Shown: positions 51,744 to 60,834 of the stretch, in pieces
How positions within the stretch are numbered: the first letter of the stretch is position 1
How the letters are laid out: every line of letters starts with the position of its first letter
Assembly: GCA_964389375.1 (NCBI GenBank)
Contig: CAYMDP010000007.1
Span: 28,085-92,084 of the forward strand
Reading direction: 5' to 3'
Source of the DNA: CAYMDP01 sp964389375
Lineage (GTDB): Bacteria; Bdellovibrionota; Bdellovibrionia; Bdellovibrionales; UBA1609
DNA length: 64,000 nt
Program-made: the position numbers and the translations under genes
The notes under the pieces: generated by a model
Seen by the model: only the letters and a program-made list of their open reading frames with translations
Told to the model about the DNA's origin: nothing
Database searches by the model: none

Positions 51744-53183
51744 ATGAAAAACGCAGTGATTTGGATGGCAGCCGCTATGATGGCTCTCAGCTTTCTGGTG
51801 GGATGTAAAAAGGAATTTGGTCCGAACGCGGGACTGCTGAAGGGTGAAGAAGAGGCAGTTTTAACCTCTCCTCCCGAGGTCCCTCCACCGATTACCAGAA
51901 GGCACAATACAAAGCTGATCGTGAAATTGGATGTGATTGAAAAAAAGATGAATATTGCAGATGGGGTCGAGTACACCTTCTGGACCTTTGGTGGAACGGT
52001 TCCGGGCAGCTTTATTCGGATTAAAGAAGGAGATCTTGTAGAGTTTCATTTACGTAATCACCCTTCATCAAAAATGCCTCACAATATTGATCTTCATGCC
52101 GTGACAGGACCCGGGGGAGGTGCTGCGGCTTCATTTACGCTTCCTGGGCATGAGAGCGTTTTCTCATTTAAGGCGCTCAATCCTGGGCTTTACGTTTACC
52201 ACTGCGCGACGGCTCCGGTTGGAATGCATATTGCGAACGGAATGTATGGGTTGATTCTTGTAGAGCCCAGAGGCGGGCTTCCAAAGGTCGATCGCGAGTA
52301 CTATGTTATGCAAGGAGATTTTTATACTGAAGGCAAATTCGGAGTTCAGGGTTATCAGCCCTTCGATATGGAAAAAGCAATTGATGAGCGACCAACTTAT
52401 GTTGTTTTCAACGGTTCTGCGACATCCTTGAGTGGGGATAAGGCTTTAAAAGCCAAAGTTGGCGAAACAGTACGTCTATTCGTCGGAAATGGTGGTCCTA
52501 ATCTAGTATCTTCATTTCATGTTATCGGAGAGATTTTTGATACGGTTCATCGAGAAGGTGGGAGTCAAAAAGATCACAATATTCAAACCACGCTTGTTCC
52601 CGCAGGTGGGGCGGCAATTGTTGAATATAAAGTGGATGTTCCAGGGAATTTGGTTCTTGTGGATCACTCAATTTTTCGCACCTTCAATAAAGGGGCTCTA
52701 GGAATTATGACTGTCGAAGGGCCAGAGGATAAGCTCGTGTACTCAGGGAAAACCGCAGACAATGTTTATCATCCTGAAGGTGGAGCGATACAAAAGACTC
52801 CAGAAAGAGAACAAATCGCAACGGCACAGAGTCTGGAGGACCAATTGCGCCTCGGGAAGACTATTTATGCGCAAAATTGCCTTGCATGTCATCAACCTGA
52901 CGGAAAGGGAATCAAAGGGGCATTTCCTCCGATTGCTGCATCCGATTGGTTAAACAAAGATAAAACGCGAGCGATTGATACGGTAAAAAATGGCTTAACC
53001 GGAAAAATTACTGTGAATGGAGATCTGTATGATGCGGTTATGCCTTCATTGGGTCTGTCGGATGAAGATATCGCGAACGTTTTAACTTATATTTATCAAA
53101 ATTGGGATAACAGTAAAAAAGTCGTATCTCCTGCTGAAGTAAAAGCTGTACCAAAGCGAGCGGGTCCTACTGGAGGGCACTAA
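51744..53183 (+). CDS. nirK: Copper nitrite reductase with C-terminal cytochrome c domain, lipoprotein
   Basis: NirK reduces nitrite to NO. ATG 51744 is chosen for its GGGAG site and lipobox (FLVGC, Cys21); 479 residues. All ligands are visible: type 1 Cu H113, C154, H162 and M167; type 2 Cu H118, H153 and H308; catalytic D116 and H259. A cytochrome c domain follows (CLACH, 379-383, likely axial M433), giving the three-domain type that carries its own electron donor. The lipid anchor is unusual. It leads an operon with the NirV-like and SCO1 genes under a Dnr-type box. Confidence 0.95.
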   Translation: MKNAVIWMAAAMMALSFLVGCKKEFGPNAGLLKGEEEAVLTSPPEVPPPITRRHNTKLIVKLDVIEKKMNIADGVEYTFWTFGGTVPGSFIRIKEGDLVEFHLRNHPSSKMPHNIDLHAVTGPGGGAAASFTLPGHESVFSFKALNPGLYVYHCATAPVGMHIANGMYGLILVEPRGGLPKVDREYYVMQGDFYTEGKFGVQGYQPFDMEKAIDERPTYVVFNGSATSLSGDKALKAKVGETVRLFVGNGGPNLVSSFHVIGEIFDTVHREGGSQKDHNIQTTLVPAGGAAIVEYKVDVPGNLVLVDHSIFRTFNKGALGIMTVEGPEDKLVYSGKTADNVYHPEGGAIQKTPEREQIATAQSLEDQLRLGKTIYAQNCLACHQPDGKGIKGAFPPIAASDWLNKDKTRAIDTVKNGLTGKITVNGDLYDAVMPSLGLSDEDIANVLTYIYQNWDNSKKVVSPAEVKAVPKRAGPTGGH

Positions 53184-53184
53184 G

Positions 53185-53964
53185 GTGGGGTTATGGCTTG
53201 CATTGGCGTTTGGTATATTGGCTCAAGCGGCGGAGGCCAGTGGAGCCGATGTAAGCCTTGCTCGTATACCAGGTGGGTCATTAAAAGCGATCTGGTTAAT
53301 GCCGGTAAAAGATAAGGCTTCGGCAGGCGATGTACCCCTGATCAATGTTAAGGCCTTTGAAATGATGACTGAGGCGGTTACAAATAAACAGTTCACAAGT
53401 TTTATTAAGACGAATCCTGCGTGGAAAAAAAGAAACGTACCTCGGGTCTATGCGGATAGCACTTATTTATCTGACTACTCAACGGAAATCGCCGAAAGTC
53501 TTCAACCGGTCGTTCATGTGTCTTGGTTTGCGGCGAGGGCCTATTGTGAAAGTCGTGGGATGCGTCTTCCAAGTCTGAATGAATGGGAGTATGTCGCTGC
53601 AGCTTCAGAAAAAATGAAAGATGCGAATCGAGATCCAGCTTTTTTGAGACGTATTCTCGAGTGGTATGGAGAGCCGAAAGGACAAAAACTCAAATCCGTT
53701 GGGAGTATTTACAAGAACAAATATGGCGTTTGGGATATCCATGGTCTTATATGGGAATGGGTCGAGGATTTTAATTCATCATTTGTCTCCGGCGAGAGCC
53801 GAGAAGACTCCTCCTTCAACAGAGATAAATTTTGTGGAGCCGGAGCGATGTCGAGTTCGGATAAAGAAAACTATGCAGCCTTTATGCGTTTTGCATTCCG
53901 TTCAAGTCTAAAAGGATCGAATACCGTGTGGAACCTAGGCTTTAGATGCGTGAGGGATTTATGA
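53185..53964 (+). CDS. nirV: SUMF1/formylglycine-generating-like protein (NirV type)
   Basis: It starts with GTG one base after the nirK stop, with GGAGG upstream. The 259-residue product has an N-terminal signal (LALAFGILAQAAEA) and an FGE-sulfatase fold: PVVHVSWFAARAYCESRGMRLPSLNEWEY, IHGLIWEWVEDF and the closing NLGFRCVRDL. A gene of this type, nirV, follows nirK in several denitrifiers. Its role there is unknown, perhaps maturation of the reductase. The symbol is based on context. Confidence 0.85.
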   Translation: MGLWLALAFGILAQAAEASGADVSLARIPGGSLKAIWLMPVKDKASAGDVPLINVKAFEMMTEAVTNKQFTSFIKTNPAWKKRNVPRVYADSTYLSDYSTEIAESLQPVVHVSWFAARAYCESRGMRLPSLNEWEYVAAASEKMKDANRDPAFLRRILEWYGEPKGQKLKSVGSIYKNKYGVWDIHGLIWEWVEDFNSSFVSGESREDSSFNRDKFCGAGAMSSSDKENYAAFMRFAFRSSLKGSNTVWNLGFRCVRDL

Positions 53965-54503
53965 AAAAAATAGTCTTTATTCTGTATTTTGTGGTGATTT
54001 CGGTTTTCGCGGAAAGTGTCTCAATTTATGAGCTTCCCACCTCCTGGTTTGATCAAAATGGGAAAAATGTTCGACTCAGTGAGATTCATAAGGGGCCAGT
54101 CGTCATTGGTATGGTGTATACGAGTTGTCCCCATGCCTGCCCGATGACCATTTCGAAGATGCAGGTTATTCGAGATTTGATGAAAGAGAAGGGGATTAAG
54201 AATGTGAGATTCGTGCTAGCATCCTTCGACTACGAAAAAGATAAGGCAGACAAATTACTTTCCTATATGAAAACGCGTGATCTGAATCCAAAAGAATGGA
54301 CTTTTTTAGCCCCTAAGTCAGAACAAGATGCGCGGGAGCTTTCGGTGGTGCTGGGGATTAGTTATCGAAAACTGGATGACGGCCATTTCTCTCACTCGAA
54401 TGTCTTGACCCTTTTAGATAGTAACGGGCTTGTTAAAGCAAAACTTGAGGGCTTGTCGACTGATCCGACAGATTTTATCGAATCCGCGCTTCGAATAAAA
54501 TAA
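53961..54503 (+). CDS. SCO1/SenC copper chaperone
   Basis: The ATG at 53961 overlaps the previous stop (ATGA) and is preferred over an ATG five codons upstream. The 180-residue product has a signal peptide and a thioredoxin-like fold with the copper site CPHAC (C56 and C60) and a later His in GHFSHSNVL. SCO proteins deliver copper to cuproenzymes. Its place in the nirK operon suggests it loads copper into NirK. Confidence 0.92.
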   Translation: MKKIVFILYFVVISVFAESVSIYELPTSWFDQNGKNVRLSEIHKGPVVIGMVYTSCPHACPMTISKMQVIRDLMKEKGIKNVRFVLASFDYEKDKADKLLSYMKTRDLNPKEWTFLAPKSEQDARELSVVLGISYRKLDDGHFSHSNVLTLLDSNGLVKAKLEGLSTDPTDFIESALRIK

Positions 54504-54532
54504 TCCGTAATCTCGAAGGATTTTTATTTTTC
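54504..54532 (+). terminator. Possible terminator after the nirK operon
   Basis: AATCC and GGATT can pair around an 11-nt loop, followed by TTTATTTTT. The stem is short. Confidence 0.35.
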
Positions 54533-54579
54533 TCGGATTTTCATTAGTCGCGGAAGATTTTCGTTGTTAAGGTAGAGCG

Positions 54580-55290
54580 ATGTCGAAAACTTTAAAAGAG
54601 CAGGGCGTTCTCCCAGAAATCAAGTCCTTCTCGCTTTTTGAGGATGTTGAATCTTCGGATATTGAAAAGCTGTGTTCTGAAGCTCAGATTGCTTTAACGG
54701 GACACCGACAGAAGCTGACAAATTTTGGTGATTCTGCACATTTTTTTTATCTTGTTCTAAGCGGGGCTTATAAGCTTTCAAGGCCCTCTCCTGGTGGAGA
54801 TGATACCATTCTTCATTTTTCTCTTCCTGGGGACGTCATTGGAGCATTTATAATGGCGCAGCCCAACCCGCGCTACCCGGTTTCTGCTATTTCCATGGGA
54901 CCATCGAGGGCACTGAAGATACCCCGCGAAAACTACTTAGAGTCCTGGAAAGATCGACCCACCCTCATTTTCAAAATTCAAAATCTACTCTCGACTAGAA
55001 TGACCATGATGCATAACCAGATGTCCGTAGCGAAAACCAATTTGAACGTTAAAATCGCGACTTTTTTTGTCAACCTCATGGAAAGACAAGAGGATTTGTT
55101 CGAGAAGGACTCCACCTTGTGTATTCCTCTGACTCGAAAAGAAATTGCCGAGAGTGTGGGTGCTACGGTTGAGTCTGTGATTCGAGTTATGAGTGAGTGG
55201 GCCAAAAGCGGTCTAATCAAGACTCAAGATCAACAGATCACAGTTTTAAGGCAAGATAAAATCATTGAGATCATTTCTTCGGCAGAATAA
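54580..55290 (+). CDS. Crp/Fnr-family regulator (Dnr/NnrR-like)
   Basis: A 236-residue regulator with an N-terminal cyclic-nucleotide-type effector domain and a C-terminal winged helix with HTH LTRKEIAESVGATVESVIRVM. It lacks the N-terminal cysteine cluster of oxygen-sensing Fnr, which points to the Dnr/NnrR group of NO or nitrogen-oxide sensors. The E-S-V-x-R residues of the recognition helix fit a TTGAT/TGAT half-site. Four matching dyads occur upstream of other island genes, making it their likely activator. Confidence 0.88.
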   Translation: MSKTLKEQGVLPEIKSFSLFEDVESSDIEKLCSEAQIALTGHRQKLTNFGDSAHFFYLVLSGAYKLSRPSPGGDDTILHFSLPGDVIGAFIMAQPNPRYPVSAISMGPSRALKIPRENYLESWKDRPTLIFKIQNLLSTRMTMMHNQMSVAKTNLNVKIATFFVNLMERQEDLFEKDSTLCIPLTRKEIAESVGATVESVIRVMSEWAKSGLIKTQDQQITVLRQDKIIEIISSAE

Positions 55291-55302
55291 CTCACGGCTT
55301 GT

Positions 55303-55345
55303 GTGATTTTAATCATACTGAATTTTTACCTTAGTGATTCATAAT
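55303..55345 (+). promoter_or_regulatory. Fnr/Dnr-type box and promoter of nnrS
   Basis: GTGATTTTAATCAT at 55303-55316 has a perfect TGAT-N4-ATCA dyad. CATAAT at 55340-55345 is a -10 candidate at class II spacing. The nnrS ATG is 70 bases downstream of the box. Confidence 0.78.
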
Positions 55346-55386
55346 TCACCTAGGTTCAGGGCTCGAATTTTTGGAGGTCAGTGCAG

Positions 55387-56538
55387 ATGATAAATCATCC
55401 GTTTTGGAGGTTGGGATTTCGACCTTTTTTCTCATTTGGGATTGTTTATAGTCTAATACTTGTTTTGTTTTGGATGGGGATTCAGACTGGCCAACTCAGT
55501 TGGGGATACGCTTATAATCCCATCACCTGGCACGGACACGAAATGATTTATGGCTTCGCGACAGCTGTCATCGCGGGCTTTATTCTTACAGCTTCGCAAA
55601 ATTGGTCAGGCGTTCGAGGGATTCATGGCCGATCATTGATGGGTCTCGTTGGGGTTTGGCTTTTGGCTCGATGTTTTGCTTGGATTGCCCCCGATTCAGT
55701 TCTATTTCCCATTTTTGATCTACTTTTTTATCCGATGCTTGCCTGGTCCCTTAAGCCACAGCTGGGAGTGCCTTCGCAAAAAAAGAATTGGATATTTTTT
55801 ATTTTGTTTTTCCTACTATTTTCAGCCAATTTAGTTTTTCATTTATCGAAGGAATTTCAACTTCATCTTGAGCTGAAATCTTTGCATTTTTCGATCTATA
55901 CTATCGTGGGGATAGTCGCATTGGTTGCCGGAAGAGTGATTCCGTTTTTTACTCAGAGAGCTTTAAATCGTCTGTCAGTGGATCCTTTGCCATTTCTTGA
56001 GCCCATCTTAGTCCCAAGTATAATCGCATTCGCTATAGGTTTCCTATTCTTTCCCGAGAATAATGGGATTGGTGTCCTTGGTTTGCTCTGTGGAGCCATG
56101 TTTATTATTCGTTTTTTGGTTTGGAAGCCATGGCGTAGTTTTCGAATCCCCATCCTTTGGATACTTTATGTTGGATACTTGTTTATCCCCGTTGGATTTA
56201 TTCTAAGTGGGTGGTCAGCACTCTTTGGTCTACCCCCATCATTTGGAGCACATGCCTTTGGCTTTGGAGTTATTGGAATATTTATCTATGGAATGATTAG
56301 CCGAGTGGCTTTGGGGCATACAGGACGTCCAATTCGAGCCTCTAGATTGATTCTTGTTGGATATCTGATGATGACCCTGGGGGCTTTTATTCGCGTATTT
56401 GGAGCTCTGCTAATGCCAGAAAGGTGGACATCGATGATCGGCTTGGCGGGTACTTTATGGATTCTGGCCTATCTTTTTCTTGCTTATCAATATCTGCCGA
56501 TCTTGTTTCAGACCAGAGTGGACGGTGCTGAAGGATAA
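55387..56538 (+). CDS. nnrS: NnrS family membrane protein
   Basis: The ATG at 55387 is chosen since GGAGG lies nine bases upstream; a GTG at 55381 would be too close. The 383-residue product has about twelve membrane helices and the family start (HPFWRLGFRPFFSFG). Other NnrS features are WHGHEMIYGFATAVIAGFILTASQNWSG and RALNRLSVDP. NnrS is a heme- and copper-containing membrane protein linked to protection against NO stress. It fits as a partner of NirK, which makes NO. Confidence 0.93.
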   Translation: MINHPFWRLGFRPFFSFGIVYSLILVLFWMGIQTGQLSWGYAYNPITWHGHEMIYGFATAVIAGFILTASQNWSGVRGIHGRSLMGLVGVWLLARCFAWIAPDSVLFPIFDLLFYPMLAWSLKPQLGVPSQKKNWIFFILFFLLFSANLVFHLSKEFQLHLELKSLHFSIYTIVGIVALVAGRVIPFFTQRALNRLSVDPLPFLEPILVPSIIAFAIGFLFFPENNGIGVLGLLCGAMFIIRFLVWKPWRSFRIPILWILYVGYLFIPVGFILSGWSALFGLPPSFGAHAFGFGVIGIFIYGMISRVALGHTGRPIRASRLILVGYLMMTLGAFIRVFGALLMPERWTSMIGLAGTLWILAYLFLAYQYLPILFQTRVDGAEG

Positions 56539-56605
56539 ATTGTCCCAGTTCTTGTCGCGGACTCAATCGTTTGAATATGCTCAAATCGATCGCTTTGGTT
56601 GGTTT

Positions 56606-56647
56606 ATGACTTAAATCATATAGGCCTTTAATTCTTGTCGATATAGT
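56606..56647 (+). promoter_or_regulatory. Fnr/Dnr-type box and promoter of nrdJ
   Basis: ATGACTTAAATCAT at 56606-56619 is a dyad with one mismatch (TGAC-N4-ATCA). TATAGT at 56642-56647 is a good -10 at class II spacing. The start codon is 66 bases after the box. Confidence 0.72.
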
Positions 56648-56685
56648 TTTATAAAAAGTGGTCTATAAGAGAGAGGAGAATCAAA

Positions 56686-59232
56686 ATGGAGTCACTGCAT
56701 AGATCTGCGTCTGCGGTTATCAAAAAAAGAGCGACCGAGTTTATCGACCCATTTTCTGAAGAAGTATTTTGTCAGACCTATCAATTCGGTCAAATGGAAG
56801 ATATCAACGAGAGACATCTTAAAGTCGCTGAGAATCTGGCCAGTGTCGAAGCTCCAGAACAACGGAATTTTTGGACGCAAAAATTTTTGGATCTACTCGA
56901 GAGCTTTAAATTCGTCCCAGGGGGACGCATCACATCGAATGCGGGAACGGGACTTTTAGGAACAACTTATATCAATTGTTTCGTAAGTGGCTTTCGAGGA
57001 GAAAACCAGGACTCTATGGAAAGTATTCTCGATGAACTCAGGCGACAGGCCCTGATTCTAAAATCTGAAGGGGGATATGGCTTTTGTGCGAACGTTATGA
57101 GACCTCGAGGGGCCTATATCGGCGGTATCGGGGGTGAGTCCCCAGGAGCAGTGAAGCTTTTAGAAATGTGGGACACACAAAGCTCGGTGATTACGGCGGG
57201 AAGTGGAAAAGCTAAGAAGAACTCCAAAGGAAAAAATAAAATTCGAAAGGGCGCACAGATGGTCACCATGTCTGTTTGGCATCCCGATATCGAAGAGTTT
57301 ATTGTAGCCAAACAATCTCCCGGACGACTAACTAAGTTTAATATGTCGGTGCTCGTCTCGGACGCCTTCATGGAGGCCATAAAAAATCATCAGTCCTGGT
57401 CTTTGGAATTTCCGGACTACGAAAAAAGTCCCGAACATTATTCAAAAAAATGGGATGGCAATCTCGAGGCTTGGAAGTCCAGTGGTTTGCCCGTAAAAGT
57501 CTATCGAAAGTTCGAGGACGCGGGTGAATTGTGGGATCTCATTATGAAATCCACCTACAACAGAAACGAGCCGGGAGTCTTGTTTGTAGACACTATAAAT
57601 CGCTGGAATAATCTCTTCTACGAAGAATACATTCAGGCGACAAACCCCTGTGGGGAACAGGTGCTTCCAGTTGGAGGGGTCTGTCTTCTTGGCTCTTTCA
57701 ACCTTACACAATTTGTTAACCCCAGTCGTGATGGTTGGAACTACGAATCCTTACGAGAGCTAATCCCTGTAGCGGTTCGTTTTATGGATAACGTCAATGA
57801 CATGACCCAGGTCCCTTTAAGCGAAAATCGAGAAAACTTGCTGGGAAAACGAAGAATTGGACTCGGCGTATTGGGCTATGCCTCGGCTTTGATGATGATG
57901 AAAGTTCGCTACGGATCTAAGGAGGCGATTGCACTGACCGAGGAGCTCTGCGAGTTTATCACGAACTCTGCCTACTCCGCATCTGCCGAACTGGCTGAAG
58001 AAAAAGGAGTATTTCCGCTCTATAATTCAGATAAATATCTTGAAGGAAATTTCGTCAAAAACTTGCGTGAAGAGACGAAAGAAAAAATTAAGCAATATGG
58101 TCTTCGAAATAGTCACTTAATCTCTATTCAGCCCACTGGAAATTCAAGTGTTCTGGCAAATAATGTATCTGGTGGTCTTGAACCCATTTTTTCCTCAGAG
58201 TATGTCAGAACCGTCGTCCAGCCCTTTCCTCCGAAAGGCCTTGTTCTTCCTGAAGTGATAAATTGGCAAAATAGAAGTTGTTCAAGCGAAGCCGCGAATC
58301 AAAACTGGAGCTGGATTAAGGAGGGAGATGAAAGCCTTCTTAGAACAGAGTGGAATAATGAAGTTTGGAAGATCGACTCGCACCGAGGTCTCTTAAAAGA
58401 ATCTCACGTGATGGATTATGCCGTTCGCATTCTTAAATCCAGCAATGAATGGGATACTGAAGCCGTATGGGCTGCCACCGCATCACAGTTAAAGATCGAC
58501 GATCATGTTAATACGATGAAAGTATTTTCTAAGTATGTTGATTCAGCGATCTCAAAGACAGTGAATTTACCCAAAGACTACCCTTATGAAGAATTCAAGG
58601 GTCTTTATCAAAAGCTATTCGAAACTGGGACGATCAAGGGGTGCACGACCTATAGAGAGGGAACGATGGCCAGTGTCCTTTCGATCTCACCTGCGGGACC
58701 AAACGCAGACTCGGATCTTTTCGTAAACTCGAAGGCCGTTCCTAGACCAAACTCTTTGGCCTGTGATATTCGTCAGGTCACTTCAAATGGAATCTCTTGG
58801 ATCGTATTGGTAGGCCTCCTTCAAGAAAGGCCTTATGAAGTCTTTGCAATGAAACAAACGAAACTGCACATTCCTAAGAACAACAACAAGGGTGTTTTAA
58901 TTAAACAGCGATCAGGGGTATACGACCTCGAAACAAGCGAAGGCTGGGTATTAAAAGACATTCGAAAGTTTTTTGAATCAGATGAACAAGAGGCGCTCAC
59001 TCGGATGATTTCCACAGCACTTAGGCATGGTGCTGATATCGAGTTTGTTGTCGGCCAGTTGTTAAAAAGTGAGGGCACAATTCATTCGTTTTCTAAAGCC
59101 ATTGCGAGAACCCTTAAGCATTACGTCAAAAATATCAAATTGTTGGAGTGCCTAGATTGCCAAGGTCACAATATGAGGATCGAAGAGGGGTGTTTTGTTT
59201 GTCTAGATTGTGGGTCTAGTAAGTGCGTGTGA
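56686..59232 (+). CDS. nrdJ: Adenosylcobalamin-dependent (class II) ribonucleotide reductase
   Basis: It makes deoxyribonucleotides without oxygen, using vitamin B12; 848 residues with a GAGGAG ribosome binding site. The thiyl-radical cysteine is C322 in NPCGE and the redox pair is C98 and C333. The EGGYGFCANVMRPRGA and SIQPTGNSSVLANNVSGG segments match the class II family. The C-terminus is Cys-rich (LECLDCQ, CFVCLDCGS, SKCV), typical for reducing shuttle or metal binding. Its Dnr-type promoter fits a need for dNTPs during anaerobic nitrite respiration. Confidence 0.94.
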   Translation: MESLHRSASAVIKKRATEFIDPFSEEVFCQTYQFGQMEDINERHLKVAENLASVEAPEQRNFWTQKFLDLLESFKFVPGGRITSNAGTGLLGTTYINCFVSGFRGENQDSMESILDELRRQALILKSEGGYGFCANVMRPRGAYIGGIGGESPGAVKLLEMWDTQSSVITAGSGKAKKNSKGKNKIRKGAQMVTMSVWHPDIEEFIVAKQSPGRLTKFNMSVLVSDAFMEAIKNHQSWSLEFPDYEKSPEHYSKKWDGNLEAWKSSGLPVKVYRKFEDAGELWDLIMKSTYNRNEPGVLFVDTINRWNNLFYEEYIQATNPCGEQVLPVGGVCLLGSFNLTQFVNPSRDGWNYESLRELIPVAVRFMDNVNDMTQVPLSENRENLLGKRRIGLGVLGYASALMMMKVRYGSKEAIALTEELCEFITNSAYSASAELAEEKGVFPLYNSDKYLEGNFVKNLREETKEKIKQYGLRNSHLISIQPTGNSSVLANNVSGGLEPIFSSEYVRTVVQPFPPKGLVLPEVINWQNRSCSSEAANQNWSWIKEGDESLLRTEWNNEVWKIDSHRGLLKESHVMDYAVRILKSSNEWDTEAVWAATASQLKIDDHVNTMKVFSKYVDSAISKTVNLPKDYPYEEFKGLYQKLFETGTIKGCTTYREGTMASVLSISPAGPNADSDLFVNSKAVPRPNSLACDIRQVTSNGISWIVLVGLLQERPYEVFAMKQTKLHIPKNNNKGVLIKQRSGVYDLETSEGWVLKDIRKFFESDEQEALTRMISTALRHGADIEFVVGQLLKSEGTIHSFSKAIARTLKHYVKNIKLLECLDCQGHNMRIEEGCFVCLDCGSSKCV

Positions 59233-59250
59233 ATTTATTTTAGTTAGATG

Positions 59251-59293
59251 ATGATGTAGATCATATTCGTTTAGCCCAAGATTGTTTTATTCT
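59251..59293 (+). promoter_or_regulatory. Fnr/Dnr-type box and promoter of the DUF2249-like gene
   Basis: ATGATGTAGATCAT at 59251-59264 contains a perfect TGAT-N4-ATCA dyad. TATTCT at 59288-59293 is a -10 candidate. The start codon is 56 bases after the box. Confidence 0.72.
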
Positions 59294-59320
59294 GAGTACA
59301 ACTCTTGGAGGGCTTTAAGA

Positions 59321-59596
59321 ATGATGTCGGTAATTCACATTGATTCGTTCCAAAAACGTTTCGTAAATGGGCTTTTGTTTTCGATGATCGAGGGGCTTTC
59401 GGCTGGAGAAGAAATTCAACTTTTATCGAGTAAAAATTTTGAGGAGCTTGTTCTTGAAGTCTCTCGATCTGGGATTCAGAATCTGATTGTTTCGGAGATC
59501 TCATATGCTGCTGATCAGTGGCAAGCCAAAATCAGAAAAGAAAGTCTGATCGACAAACCTGGGACGCAGAGCTGTTGTGGGCGTTGTAGCGATTAA
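59321..59596 (+). CDS. DUF2249-like small protein with CCGRC tail
   Basis: Two ATGs (59321 and 59324) follow a GGAGGG site; the first is used, giving 91 residues. The pattern (HIDSF...SMIEGLSAGEEIQLLSSKNFEELVLEV...WQAKIRKES) resembles the TusA-like DUF2249 domain found in denitrification and hemerythrin-linked proteins. The C-terminus CCGRCSD could bind a metal or exchange thiols. It is under a Dnr-type promoter and precedes the porin gene by 28 bp, so they probably form one operon. Confidence 0.65.
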   Translation: MMSVIHIDSFQKRFVNGLLFSMIEGLSAGEEIQLLSSKNFEELVLEVSRSGIQNLIVSEISYAADQWQAKIRKESLIDKPGTQSCCGRCSD

Positions 59597-59624
59597 CCTT
59601 TTAAGGCTCATTTAGGGAGTTGCA

Positions 59625-60821
59625 GTGTTTAAAAATTATTTCTGTCCATTTCTGTTTCTAGTGACATTCACAGCGAATCAAGTCGGAGCCTTTGATTTCG
59701 ACTATCGTATTGGTGGACGAGTTCGCCATGAAGAGCAGGAGAACAAAGACTTAAACAAAACTATTCCAGACTATAGATCATTCACAGGCTCTCGGTTCTG
59801 GCTTGAGGCGAGGCTTCGGAAAGGAGAAAAGGTTTTTTATCTCCAACCTCAGTTTTCCCATATATGGGGTCAAGAAGAGGGGGGAACCGCGGTGAGTGGA
59901 GGCAGTCTAAACCCCAAGCTTTTTATTCATCAAGCCTACATGAGTGCGCCGATTGTCGAGGGTTCACGGACTCATCTGATGCTTGGGCGATTCGAACTGT
60001 CTTACGGTGACGAATTGATTTTAGGAGCATTGTTTTGGAGTCATGTCGGTCGCTCATTCGATGCGGCCAAGGTTTATTGGGAAATTGCTGAGAATCGTTT
60101 GGATGTATTCTCCAGTCGTCTTGTCGATAGAACAGTGACTTCGGGCTTGGGGGATAAAGTTCTAAATGGGATGTATTGGAGTGGAAGATTAGATCCTTCA
60201 ATATTTAGTGAAATTGATGTTTATCTCCTGAACTTAAATGACAGCACTCAGCTTGATCGGGTCGATGTCTATGCACTTGGATTGAGATCTAAGGGGACGG
60301 GTGAACTGTTAAGTCAACGAGTCGAGGCAACTTATGAGGACGTGGATCAACAAAATGAGTTTCAGATCGATGCAGAAGTCGGTTTGAAGATGCAAGATTT
60401 CGGTCGACTGACCTTAAATGGGTTTATGGCGTCGAAGGGATTCAACCAACTTTTTCCGACTGCCCACAAGTGGCTTGGAATCACGGATGTTGTTAGTCGG
60501 CGGAATATACAGGGCTATCAGCTTAGACTTGAGACTCCGACTTCAACTCGCTCTCAGTTGGAGCTAGCCTATTTTGTTTTTGAAAGGACGGACCGGTCCG
60601 CTCCTTTTTACGATTATTCTGGGATCGAGATCGGATTGAATAGCTCAAATCGTTCTAAATCCATTGGAACCGAATGGGATTTGATTTGGTCATTTAAGGA
60701 ATCAAAGGAACTCAGTTATCAGTTAGGTTTGGCTAGTTTTAATCCGGGAGCTTTCCTCGAAAACAATGAGCGAAACCGAATCATCAACTTTGCCTACTTA
60801 CAAGCCTTGATGATGTTTTAG
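59625..60821 (+). CDS. Alginate-export-type outer-membrane porin
   Basis: It starts with GTG after GGGAG. The 398-residue product has a signal peptide ending VGA and a barrel start (FDFDYRIGGRVRHEEQENKD). The segments FTGSRFWLEARLRKGEKVFY and LNPKLFIHQAYMS are typical of the Alginate_export family, followed by many beta strands. The name reflects the family; here it is more likely a porin for nitrite, nitrate or another small substrate (inference from the island context). Confidence 0.78.
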   Translation: MFKNYFCPFLFLVTFTANQVGAFDFDYRIGGRVRHEEQENKDLNKTIPDYRSFTGSRFWLEARLRKGEKVFYLQPQFSHIWGQEEGGTAVSGGSLNPKLFIHQAYMSAPIVEGSRTHLMLGRFELSYGDELILGALFWSHVGRSFDAAKVYWEIAENRLDVFSSRLVDRTVTSGLGDKVLNGMYWSGRLDPSIFSEIDVYLLNLNDSTQLDRVDVYALGLRSKGTGELLSQRVEATYEDVDQQNEFQIDAEVGLKMQDFGRLTLNGFMASKGFNQLFPTAHKWLGITDVVSRRNIQGYQLRLETPTSTRSQLELAYFVFERTDRSAPFYDYSGIEIGLNSSNRSKSIGTEWDLIWSFKESKELSYQLGLASFNPGAFLENNERNRIINFAYLQALMMF

Positions 60822-60834
60822 TTTCTCTATTAAA

